Positions 36,403-44,819 of a DNA stretch of 64,000 nucleotides are shown in pieces. A program made the translations under genes and the position numbers. This DNA is from Rhodopseudomonas rhenobacensis (GTDB taxonomy: Bacteria > Pseudomonadota > Alphaproteobacteria > Rhizobiales > Xanthobacteraceae), in assembly GCF_014203125.1 (NCBI RefSeq), contig NZ_JACHIH010000002.1, positions 186,001 through 250,000 of the forward strand, read 5' to 3'. Below the pieces are notes generated by a model. That model was not told the DNA's origin and made no database searches. It saw only the letters and a list, made by a program, of their open reading frames with translations. Position 1 is the stretch's first letter, and every line of letters starts with the position of its first letter.

Positions 36403-39400
36403 TCAGTTGTTCGGCATCGGGAAATCGTTGTTGTTGTTCTGCTTGCCGGTGCCGAACTCGAAGATCTTGCGCAGCACGCCCGGCGCCATCGCCGAGATAG
36501 GGTTGATGCGCCACACCGGCTGGCCCGGCGAGCCGACGATCTCGTAGGTGATGCCGATCAGCCCCTCGTTGCCGCCGCCGAGGAACAGCCCGACGATCGG
36601 GATCTGGCCGAACATGTTGTTCAGCCCGTACATCGGCACGAAGGTGCCGCTCATCCGCACCTGGTTGGCCGGATAATCGATGTTGCCTTCGATGGTGGCG
36701 CCGACCATCGGCCCCTTGACCACGCCTTCGCGGATCGTGAGCTGGCCGTTCTGCCGGGTAAACTCCGCCCGCATCCGCGAGAACGCCACGTTGGACGGCG
36801 CCCCGTTGGTGCCGCTGGCGGCGACGCGCTCCAGCGCGGACTCGCCCTTGATGGTGAAATCGCGGACGTTGAGCAGCCCTTCGCGCTCGCGCGGTTCGGC
36901 GATCGGCGGGTCCATCGCCAGCGACAACTGCCCGCCGAACATCTTGGCGTAGGTGTCGGTGAAGCGGAAGAACGCGCCGGCGTCGTTGGTTTCCAGATAG
37001 AGCACTTCGCGGCCCTGGCCGCGGCCGCGCAGGTCGCCGGTCAATGCCGTATCGCGGCCGAGCTTGCCGCTCAGCGAGAACGTGCGGATCGCGCCGTTGC
37101 GGCGCGACAATTTGGCGTCGACGCTGCGCACCGCCTCGCCGAAATAGCCGGCGACCGCGCCGAGCTTGACGTCGATGTCGTAGTCGATCGACTTGGTCTT
37201 GCTCTTGGGGTCGGTCTCCTTGCCGGACATCGCGGATTTGATGAAGCCGCGGCCGTCGAACACGTCGCCGCGCACCGTCACCTTCATCACCCCATCGGGC
37301 GCGCGCTCGGCCTTCAGCGAGGCCTTGTCGCCGTCGGACGGCGCGTAGTTCGGGAATGTGGCATTCAGCAGATCGCCGTTCTGATCGATTTCGATCGAGC
37401 CCTTGATGCTGGCGCCGCTGCCCTCGATGACGATGTCTTCCAGCCGCGTCGACTGCGGCTTCTGCACCAGATTGAACACCGCGCGGCCGGCCTTGCCCGA
37501 TAGCTTGACCCAGCCCGGCAGGATGTTGTCGAGCTTCATCGCGGTGAGGTCCGCCTCGATGCCGAGCCGGTTTTCTTTGTCCGGTCCGCCGATCTTGCCG
37601 GAGAGCTTGATCGGCATCGCGCCGGTCACCGCGGTGCCGAGATCGAAGCCGAGCTTGGCGCGGCTGGCGTCGTCGAGCGTCGCCTGCAGCTTGATGTCGG
37701 CGTCGCCGTCAGATGGCTTGCGATAGTCGAGCGACGCCGCCTGGCCGTTGATCTTGACGTCGCCCTTGACCTGATAGCCCTGATTGTTGGCGCTCACCTT
37801 CAGCGCGGCGGCCTCGAGCTTCTGGTTCATCACCAGCTTGTCGGCGACAAAGCCGCTGAGGTCGGCGCTGATGTTGTAGCTGGTGTCGGCCTTGGTCAGT
37901 TCGCGCTTGATCGGCATGCCGAGCGCGACCTGCGCGGTGACATTGCCCTTGGCGGAATTCGGATCGATCGGCACGGCGAATTCGCTCAGCCGATCCGACG
38001 CCAGGATTTCCGCGACCGCCGCCACCGGGCCGTCGATCTTGAACCTGACCCGCGCCGGCGCCGGCTTCGGCGCCATGTCCGGCACCTCGAACACGATATC
38101 GGAGAGGTTGAAGCGGCGCGCCTGCGGGGTGTCGGCGACCGCCTGCCCGATCGTCACCGTCGCGGTGCGGCCGGTGACCCGGGCCTTGAGATCGCCGTCG
38201 CGGATCGACGGCATGTCGTCGACCGGATGGATCATCGCCCCGGTCGCCACGATGTTGACCGCAAGGCCGTCGTCGGGAATCGGCGGACCGCGCCGCGACA
38301 GATTCTTCAGCGGCGAGTTGACGCCGATGTCGATGCGCTGGATCGAGCCCTTGTCGATCCGCTCGATCACCCATTCGCGCAATTCGGGAACGATCAGGAC
38401 CGGCCACATCCGTTTCAGCGCCGACAGCGACATCGGGGTGCCGGCAAAGCCGAGTTTCAGCCGCGGCTCGCCCGAATAGTCGACGCTCCCGGTGCCGGCG
38501 ACGCCGATCTCGCCGTTGCTGATATCCGCCTGGGTCAGAACGATGCGGCGGTTGTCGGTGTCGAAGCGCAAGCCGATGGCGATGCGGTTGAAGATCAGCG
38601 GCGCCTCGCCCTCGACGCCGGGCAGCACGATGGTTCCGCCGCTGAAGCCGAGCCGCCAATCCGGGATGTTGTCGTTCGGCGCTTCGAGATGCGCCAGCAG
38701 GGTGACGCGGTTGGCGCCGGAGATCACCTTGAACGGCGCCACCAGGACCCGGCGGTTGGAATCCCATTCCAGATTGACCTCGCCCTGGTCGATCGCCATC
38801 GGATAGTCCGGCGTATCGCTGTCGGTGATTTGGCCGGCGCCCGCGGTGATCTTGCCGCGGAAATAGGTCGGCAGGCCGTCGCGGCCGAGCTCGCCGCTCA
38901 GTTCGCCGCTGAGCGGCAGGTCGGCGCTGTAGGTGACGTCCTTCAGCCGCAGCGCCAACAGGATGTTCTTCGACGAGACGTTGTTGGCGCGGATTTCGAC
39001 CGATCGCACGCCGTTGGACGGCGGCCCGACCGCCACCCGAAGCGACCATGCGCGCGGGCTGTCCTCGCCGGCGACCGCTTCTTCGCCGACGCTCATGGCG
39101 ACGCCGCCTTTGCTCGGCCGGCGCAGGCTGAGCGTGATGTTCTCGAAGTTCCAGCGGTTGCCGCGCTGCTGATCGTCGACCACCAGGTTGCCGTTCTTCA
39201 ACCCGATCTCGTTGAGGTTCTGGCCGTCGAGCCCGGTCAGGCTGAGGCTGTCGAGCCAGTCGAGACCGGCGAGCAGCCCGGAGAACGCCTCCTGGCTGTC
39301 GGCCGGCGTCGCCGGCTGCGGCGTCGGCGATCCGGCGGCGGAGGGAGCAGCGTCGGCGTCCGGCGGGCCGATCCGCCGCGGCGACGCGACCCCGGTCGCC

Positions 39401-40107
39401 AGCGGCCGGTTGGTGTCGCCGGTCGACACCGTGACTTCGCCGTCCGGGGTAATGCGCACCGCGAGTTCGGCGTCCACCAGATTGAGACTTTCCGCGCGCA
39501 GCCGCCCGGTCAGAAGCGCTGAGCCAGACAGCCGCACCTCGGCCTTCGGCGCGGTGGCGACGATGACGTGGTCGCGGTCGCGCACCACGATGTTGCGCAG
39601 CCGCACCGCGACCCGGATCCGGCCGGCGCGCTCGATCTGGGTGCCGCCGACCTCGACGGTGTTGCCGTTGCCGATATTGTCCTCGATCGCCGCGGCGAGC
39701 CACGGCGTCGCCATGTCCAGATTGATCGGTCCGGCGCCAAGCCGCAGCCACAGCCCGCCGAAGCAGGCGGTGAAGATCACGCCGAGCACCAGCACGGTGA
39801 CCAGCACGCGGCCGATCCAGCGTTCGCCAACGATCCAATGCGCCATCACGCCGAGGCGGTCGCCGACATAGTGAAACCCGAGCCGCGACCCCGACAGCAA
39901 GGCGCGCGCGCGCTGCCAGCCAGCCTCGTCATGGTCATGATGCCAATGGTCATCATCACAATGCGGCAGCGGGTGAGCAGCGCGCGCCTCCGGAGCGTGG
40001 GTCGGGTGTTTCTTGGCCATTGCCTCTCGGTGGGAGCGCGGATTGCAGGCCTGTTCGCCGGGGCGCGATCGCTCGCCGGTGAGCAGGTTGCGCTCCTGTG
40101 GCGGCAT
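36403..40107 (-). CDS. Large AsmA/TamB-like envelope protein (DUF3971-type)
   Basis: About 1234 residues. A cytoplasmic N-terminus carries a His/Asp-rich stretch (PHCDDDHWHHDHDE, residues ~48-61), then one membrane helix (VLVTVLVLGVIFTACFGGLW). The rest is a long repetitive beta-rich periplasmic region with an AsmA-like C-terminal part. These bridge proteins (YhdP/TamB type) are thought to move lipids between membranes. The ATG at 40107 has AAGGA 9 bases upstream; an internal ATG at 40020 is possible. Low-confidence points are the exact start and role. Confidence 0.85.
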   Translation of the reverse strand: MPPQERNLLTGERSRPGEQACNPRSHREAMAKKHPTHAPEARAAHPLPHCDDDHWHHDHDEAGWQRARALLSGSRLGFHYVGDRLGVMAHWIVGERWIGRVLVTVLVLGVIFTACFGGLWLRLGAGPINLDMATPWLAAAIEDNIGNGNTVEVGGTQIERAGRIRVAVRLRNIVVRDRDHVIVATAPKAEVRLSGSALLTGRLRAESLNLVDAELAVRITPDGEVTVSTGDTNRPLATGVASPRRIGPPDADAAPSAAGSPTPQPATPADSQEAFSGLLAGLDWLDSLSLTGLDGQNLNEIGLKNGNLVVDDQQRGNRWNFENITLSLRRPSKGGVAMSVGEEAVAGEDSPRAWSLRVAVGPPSNGVRSVEIRANNVSSKNILLALRLKDVTYSADLPLSGELSGELGRDGLPTYFRGKITAGAGQITDSDTPDYPMAIDQGEVNLEWDSNRRVLVAPFKVISGANRVTLLAHLEAPNDNIPDWRLGFSGGTIVLPGVEGEAPLIFNRIAIGLRFDTDNRRIVLTQADISNGEIGVAGTGSVDYSGEPRLKLGFAGTPMSLSALKRMWPVLIVPELREWVIERIDKGSIQRIDIGVNSPLKNLSRRGPPIPDDGLAVNIVATGAMIHPVDDMPSIRDGDLKARVTGRTATVTIGQAVADTPQARRFNLSDIVFEVPDMAPKPAPARVRFKIDGPVAAVAEILASDRLSEFAVPIDPNSAKGNVTAQVALGMPIKRELTKADTSYNISADLSGFVADKLVMNQKLEAAALKVSANNQGYQVKGDVKINGQAASLDYRKPSDGDADIKLQATLDDASRAKLGFDLGTAVTGAMPIKLSGKIGGPDKENRLGIEADLTAMKLDNILPGWVKLSGKAGRAVFNLVQKPQSTRLEDIVIEGSGASIKGSIEIDQNGDLLNATFPNYAPSDGDKASLKAERAPDGVMKVTVRGDVFDGRGFIKSAMSGKETDPKSKTKSIDYDIDVKLGAVAGYFGEAVRSVDAKLSRRNGAIRTFSLSGKLGRDTALTGDLRGRGQGREVLYLETNDAGAFFRFTDTYAKMFGGQLSLAMDPPIAEPREREGLLNVRDFTIKGESALERVAASGTNGAPSNVAFSRMRAEFTRQNGQLTIREGVVKGPMVGATIEGNIDYPANQVRMSGTFVPMYGLNNMFGQIPIVGLFLGGGNEGLIGITYEIVGSPGQPVWRINPISAMAPGVLRKIFEFGTGKQNNNNDFPMPNN

Positions 40108-40303
40108 TGCTGCCAATCCTTGTTGAAAACCAAATTCCTCAGTCGGCCCTTACGGACCATATCAACGCACGGGGATGGCTGGCGTCTCGAATCCCTTGTA
40201 ACCATACCCCGACGTCGGCGGACTTGCCCAGCAGCGGCAGCCTTGCCACGACATCCGCAATCCCACGTTTATTGACCTGCCGAAAGCGACGAAAGGAAGG
40301 CGC

Positions 40304-41227
40304 ATGTCCAAGCAAACGCGTAAGAAATCCTCCACATTGGTCGCCGCGAAGAAGCCGAGCGCAAAATCCGCGGCAGCCACCAAGCCGGCGAAAAAGCCGG
40401 CTGCGAAGTCGGCGAGCGCTGCCACCGCGAAATCCAAAGCCGTCGCGCCGGCCCGCGTCACCACCCGAAAGCCCGCCGCCGAACCGTCGCGGCCCGCTCC
40501 GGCAAAAACTGTAAAGCCATCGCGCGCCAAAGCCGCTGCGACCAAAGCGCCCGCCCCCGTCGCTTCCAAGCGTGCCCCCAAGGTAGCCGTGGCCGCGACC
40601 CGACCTACGGTCACCGCCAAGCCCGTCACTGCCAATCCCGTCACTGCCAATCCCGTCACCGCCAAGCCGGCCGTGGCCAAGGAAGCCGCGGCCAAGCCCG
40701 TGGCAGCCAAGCCCATCGCCGCGAAGCCGACCGCCCCGCCGGCTGAGGCGCCGCGCAAGGGCGCGCTGGCGGAGGGCAGCAAAGCGCCGGCCTTCGAGTT
40801 GCCGCGCGACGGCGGCGGCACGGTGTCGCTGCAGAGCTTTGCCGGCCGCAAGCTGGTGATCTTCTTCTATCCCCGCGCCAGCACCCCGGGCTGCACCAAG
40901 GAGGCGATCGAGTTCACCCGGCTGGTTGACGACTTCGCGGCCGCGGGCACTGGCGTGCTCGGCATCTCGGCGGATAGTCCGAAGGCCCAGGACTCGTTCC
41001 GCGACAAGTACCAACTCACCACGCCGCTGTTGTCGGACGAGCCCCATCAGGTCCTCGAAGCCTATGGCGTGTGGGGCGAAAAATCGATGTACGGCAAGGT
41101 CTTTCAGGGCGTTCTTCGGACCACGGTGCTGATCGGCGCGGACGGCCGCGTCGCCAAGATCTGGCGCAACGTCAAGGTCGACGGCCACGCCGATGCGGTG
41201 CTGGCGGCGGCGCGCGAATTGGAGTGA
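40304..41227 (+). CDS. Bcp-type peroxiredoxin with histone-H1-like N-terminal tail
   Basis: A 307-residue protein. The C-terminal ~155 residues are a Bcp peroxiredoxin: FELPRDGGGTVSLQ, YPRASTPGCTKEAIEF with the peroxidatic cysteine at residue 197, and LSDEPHQVLEAYGVWGEKS. No second cysteine is present, so it is of the 1-Cys kind. The first ~150 residues are alanine/lysine/proline repeats (AAKP units; VTANPVTANPVTAKP), like histone H1 or AlgP-type tails. Such a tail is not part of normal Bcp, which is ~155 residues. Confidence 0.9.
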   Translation: MSKQTRKKSSTLVAAKKPSAKSAAATKPAKKPAAKSASAATAKSKAVAPARVTTRKPAAEPSRPAPAKTVKPSRAKAAATKAPAPVASKRAPKVAVAATRPTVTAKPVTANPVTANPVTAKPAVAKEAAAKPVAAKPIAAKPTAPPAEAPRKGALAEGSKAPAFELPRDGGGTVSLQSFAGRKLVIFFYPRASTPGCTKEAIEFTRLVDDFAAAGTGVLGISADSPKAQDSFRDKYQLTTPLLSDEPHQVLEAYGVWGEKSMYGKVFQGVLRTTVLIGADGRVAKIWRNVKVDGHADAVLAAARELE

Positions 41228-41317
41228 TCGCATTCTCCAAATATTAACCATGAGGGGGTCAAATCCGCCCGCGAGTTGAGCCGATGGAGACTGTTTCCAG
41301 CCGGCGCGGGAGCCCCA

Positions 41318-42682
41318 ATGTCCTACCGTACTGGTCCCTATTCCGAGTCCCTGCAGCACCACGCCCACGATCACGGCCGAGCCCAACCGCGGCGCCCCGC
41401 TCAGCCGCAGGCCGCCCGTCCGCAGCCGGCCAAGAACGGCTACGCGCTGGTGCATGCCGGCCGGCAGGTGCGGTTCGGGCCGGTGGTGTTCTGGATCGTG
41501 GTCGGCAGCGTGGTGGCGCTGGGCGCCTGGACCGCGGCGACGGCGACCTATTTCGCGTTCCGCGACGACGTGCTGACCCGGCTGATCGCCCGCCAAGCCG
41601 AAATGCAATACGCCTATGAGGACCGCATCGCCGAGCTGCGCGCCAAGGTCGACCGCACCACCAGCCGGCAATTGCTCGACCAGGAACAGTTCGACCAGAA
41701 GCTCGACCAGGTGATGCGGCGGCAGAGCCAGCTGGAATCCCGCGCCAACGCGCTGAACGGCCTGCCCGACGTCGCCGTCACCGGCTCGATCAAGCCGCAG
41801 CGCGGCGCCTCCGCCACCGACTTCGGCGCCTCGGCGATTCCGAAGCCCTCGCCGATCAGCAACACCGTGATCTTCGTGGCGCCGCCGGACCGCGAGGCCC
41901 GGCTGGAATCCCGCACCCCGCAGATCGCCGCGCCGCAGACCAACCAATATGCCAAGAACCAGGGCGTCGACACCGTGATCGGCAAGCTGCAGCGATCGCT
42001 CGACCAGGTGGAGTCCAAGCAGATCGCGGTGCTCGGCTTCGTCGAGGAGAGCTTCGAACAGCGCGCCCGTCGGATGCGCGGCGTGCTGAGCGATCTCGGA
42101 CTCGACGTCGCGCAGATGGAGGCCGCAGCGCCTCGCGGCGGCATGGGCGGCCCGTTCGTTCCGCTGAAACCGCCGGCGGCGAACTCCGGCGCGTTTGAGC
42201 GCCAGCTCTATCGCATCAACATCAGCCGCGCCCAGGTCGAACGGCTGAACCGCACGCTGTCGCTGGTGCCGTATCGCAAGCCGGTGGTCGGCGAAGTCGA
42301 ATTCACCTCGGGCTTCGGGGTGCGCTCCGATCCGTTCCTCGGCCGCCCGGCGATGCATACCGGCTTGGATTTCCGTGCCGCGATGGGCGATCCGGTGCGC
42401 GCCACCGCCAACGGCAAGGTGACCTCGGCCGGCTGGGCCGGCGGCTATGGCCGCATGATCGAAGTCGACCACGGCAACGGCCTCGCCACCCGCTACGGCC
42501 ATCTGTCGGAGATTTCGGTGAAGGTCGGCGATGCGATCAAGATCGGGCAAGTGATCGGCGAGGTCGGCTCGACCGGCCGCTCCACCGGCCCGCATCTGCA
42601 CTACGAAACCCGGATCGACGGCGAAGCGGTCGACCCGCAGAAGTTTTTGCGGGCCGGGGTGCGGCTGGCGGGGGCGGGTTAG
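41318..42682 (+). CDS. M23-family peptidoglycan peptidase, membrane-anchored
   Basis: About 454 residues. A proline/glutamine/histidine-rich cytoplasmic N-terminus precedes one membrane helix (VVFWIVVGSVVALGAWTAAT), a coiled coil (EDRIAELRAKVDRTTSRQL), and a C-terminal LytM/M23 domain. The zinc ligands are in AMHTGLDFRA and TGPHLHYETR. The domain is in the DipM/EnvC group and may cut cross-links or activate amidases. The start at 41318 has GGGAG upstream. It is convergent with the oxidoreductase gene. Confidence 0.92.
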   Translation: MSYRTGPYSESLQHHAHDHGRAQPRRPAQPQAARPQPAKNGYALVHAGRQVRFGPVVFWIVVGSVVALGAWTAATATYFAFRDDVLTRLIARQAEMQYAYEDRIAELRAKVDRTTSRQLLDQEQFDQKLDQVMRRQSQLESRANALNGLPDVAVTGSIKPQRGASATDFGASAIPKPSPISNTVIFVAPPDREARLESRTPQIAAPQTNQYAKNQGVDTVIGKLQRSLDQVESKQIAVLGFVEESFEQRARRMRGVLSDLGLDVAQMEAAAPRGGMGGPFVPLKPPAANSGAFERQLYRINISRAQVERLNRTLSLVPYRKPVVGEVEFTSGFGVRSDPFLGRPAMHTGLDFRAAMGDPVRATANGKVTSAGWAGGYGRMIEVDHGNGLATRYGHLSEISVKVGDAIKIGQVIGEVGSTGRSTGPHLHYETRIDGEAVDPQKFLRAGVRLAGAG

Positions 42683-42695
42683 CAGCGCCGGGCAA

Positions 42696-43586
42696 TCAGG
42701 CCTCGGATAATTTCGGCCGCGACACCACCTCGATGATCCGGCCTTCATCATCATCGGGTGCGTGGGCTTTGGCCTTGCCATAAGCGTCCACGGTCGCGCG
42801 AGACACCGGCATCTCCGGCAACAGGCTTTCCGCGAGCGCCAGCGCATAGGCGGCGTCCTTGTGGCGAAGCGCTGCCGTAAACGTCGGATTGGCAAAATCC
42901 CGCGCGACCATGCGCGGCGCATGCTTGATCACCTGCGGGCTGGCGGTGACGCCGCTTGCGATCGATTCCAGCACCAGATTCATGTCGAGCCCGGCCTGTT
43001 CGGCAATCGCGAGCCCTTCGGCGAGACCGGCGATCTGGATCGCGCCCATCAGATTGTTGATCAGCTTGTAGACGGTGCCGGCGCCGACCGGCCCGAAATG
43101 CCGGATCGTCGAACCCAGCGGCGCGAGATAGGGCCGCGCCAGATCGAGATCGGCCGGCTCGGCCCCGACCAGCAAGGTCAGTTTTCCGCGCGCGGCGGCA
43201 TCCGGCAATCCGGTGACGGGGCTATCTATCGCCACGAGGCCGCGCGCGCGTAGTGCTGCGGCGAGATCGAGCGCGTGCTGATAGGACACGGTCGAACACT
43301 CGATCGCAATCGCGCCCGGTTTGGCCGTGGTCGCCGCGCCATGCTCGCCGAGCCAGACCGCCGTCGATGCCTCGTCGTCGGCCACCATGGTCACGATGGC
43401 GTCGGCACCTTCCGCAGCATCTGCCGGCGACGCTGCAAAGCGCGCACCGCGCGCGATCAGCTGCTCGGCCTTGGCCTTGCTGCGATTCCACAGCGCGACG
43501 CTGCAGCCGGCGTCGAGATAGCGGCCCGCCATGCCCTGCCCCATCCGTCCGAGACCGATGAAGGCGACGTGGGCGGCCTGCGCCAT
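42696..43586 (-). CDS. NAD(P)-dependent oxidoreductase, 3-hydroxyisobutyrate dehydrogenase family
   Basis: A 296-residue beta-hydroxyacid dehydrogenase. The Rossmann motif is FIGLGRMGQGMAGRYLDAG, the substrate region DSPVTGLPDAAARGKLTLLVG, and the catalytic lysine is in VYKLINNLMGAIQIAG. Substrate may be 3-hydroxyisobutyrate or a related acid. Its ATG shares one base with the prfB TAA (TAATG at 43586), so it may be translated from the prfB transcript. Confidence 0.87.
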   Translation of the reverse strand: MAQAAHVAFIGLGRMGQGMAGRYLDAGCSVALWNRSKAKAEQLIARGARFAASPADAAEGADAIVTMVADDEASTAVWLGEHGAATTAKPGAIAIECSTVSYQHALDLAAALRARGLVAIDSPVTGLPDAAARGKLTLLVGAEPADLDLARPYLAPLGSTIRHFGPVGAGTVYKLINNLMGAIQIAGLAEGLAIAEQAGLDMNLVLESIASGVTASPQVIKHAPRMVARDFANPTFTAALRHKDAAYALALAESLLPEMPVSRATVDAYGKAKAHAPDDDEGRIIEVVSRPKLSEA

Positions 43587-44717
43587 TAATCCACGTCCTC
43601 GATCGACGGCGGCGGGGTGCCGAAGGCGCGTTGCGCCAGCGTCGCGCCCATGAACTCGTCGAGGTCGCCGTCGAGCACGCCGGCGGTGTCGGAGGTCTGC
43701 ACCCCGGTGCGCAGGTCTTTCACCATCTGATAGGGCTGCAGCACGTAGGAGCGGATCTGATGGCCCCAGCCGATATCGGTCTTGGCGGCCTGATCGGCGG
43801 CGGCCTGCTCCTCGCGCTTCTTCAGCTCGATTTCGTAGAGTCGCGCGCGCAGCATGTCCCAAGCCTGCGCCTTGTTCTTGTGCTGCGAGCGACCGGCCTG
43901 ACAGACCACCGCGACGCCGGTCGGCACGTGCGTCAGCCGCACCGCGGATTCGGTCTTGTTGACGTGCTGGCCGCCGGCGCCGCCCGAACGCATGGTGTCG
44001 ACGCGGACGTCGCTTTCGGCGATGTCGATCTTGATGGTGTTGTCGACCACCGGGAAGATCGCCACGCTGGAAAACGAGGTGTGGCGCCGGGCGTTGGAAT
44101 CGAACGGCGAGATTCGGACGAGGCGATGCACGCCGGCCTCGGTCTTCAGCCAGCCATAGGCGTTATGGCCGGAGATCTGAATGGTCGCGGATTTGATCCC
44201 GGCTTCTTCGCCCTGGGTCTCTTCCAGATATTCGATCTTGAAGCCGTGCTTCTCCGCCCAGCGGGTGTACATCCGCAGCAGCATCGAGGCCCAGTCCTGG
44301 CTCTCGGTGCCGCCGGCGCCGGCGTGAACCTCGAGATAGGAATCGAAACGGTCGGCTTCGCCGGACAACAGCGCTTCGAGCTCGCGGCGCGCGACCTCTT
44401 TCTTCAGCGCCTTCAACGCGGCTTCGGCTTCGGCGACCACGCCTTCGTCGTTCTCGGCTTCGCCGAGCTCGATCATGTCGACGTTGTCGGTGAGCTCACG
44501 TTCGACCTTGCCGATGCCGCCGAGCGAATCCTCCAGCGAGGTCCGCTCCTGCATCAGTTTCTGGGCTTTCTGAGGGTCGTTCCAGAGATTGGGGTCTTCG
44601 GCGAGCTTGTTCAGCTCTGCGAGTCGGGCCGTTGAAGCATCGACGTCAAAGATGCCTCCTCAGCAGCCCGACTGACTGCTTGATCTCTTCAACGAGTCGT
44701 TCGATTTCAGCGCGCAT
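43586..44717 (-). CDS. prfB: Peptide chain release factor 2, with programmed +1 frameshift
   Basis: A ~376-residue RF2 made from two overlapping frames. Frame 1 starts [13 protein letters not shown] at 44717 and ends at TGA (44648-44646) after 23 codons; a +1 shift at CTT-TGA-C enters the main frame with [12 protein letters not shown]. The peptide-release motif [13 protein letters not shown] and the stop-codon tripeptide in RISPFDSNA confirm RF2. An AGGAGG sequence 5' of CTTTGAC acts as the internal stimulator. A shorter frame starting at 44554 is only part of the gene. Confidence 0.95.
44645..44660 (-). promoter_or_regulatory. prfB programmed frameshift site
   Basis: Minus-strand AGGAGGCATCTTTGAC: a Shine-Dalgarno-like AGGAGG, then CTT TGA C. 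Slow termination at TGA by scarce RF2 favours slipping one base forward, an autoregulatory loop well known from E. coli. Confidence 0.95.
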
Positions 44718-44819
44718 GGAAGCCCTGATGTGCGGCGAGTCCGCAGTTGGAAATTGCGAAACGGGGTGTAGCGGCGACCGCGGCAAAGCGCAATCGCCGG
44801 AAGCGCTAATATGGGCCCG

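Noticed and set aside
40139-42922. Long minus-strand ORF (~927 codons) opposite bcp and the M23 peptidase gene
   Set aside because: Arginine/glycine/histidine-rich sequence with no family features, fully antisense to two well-supported genes; a GC-rich shadow frame.
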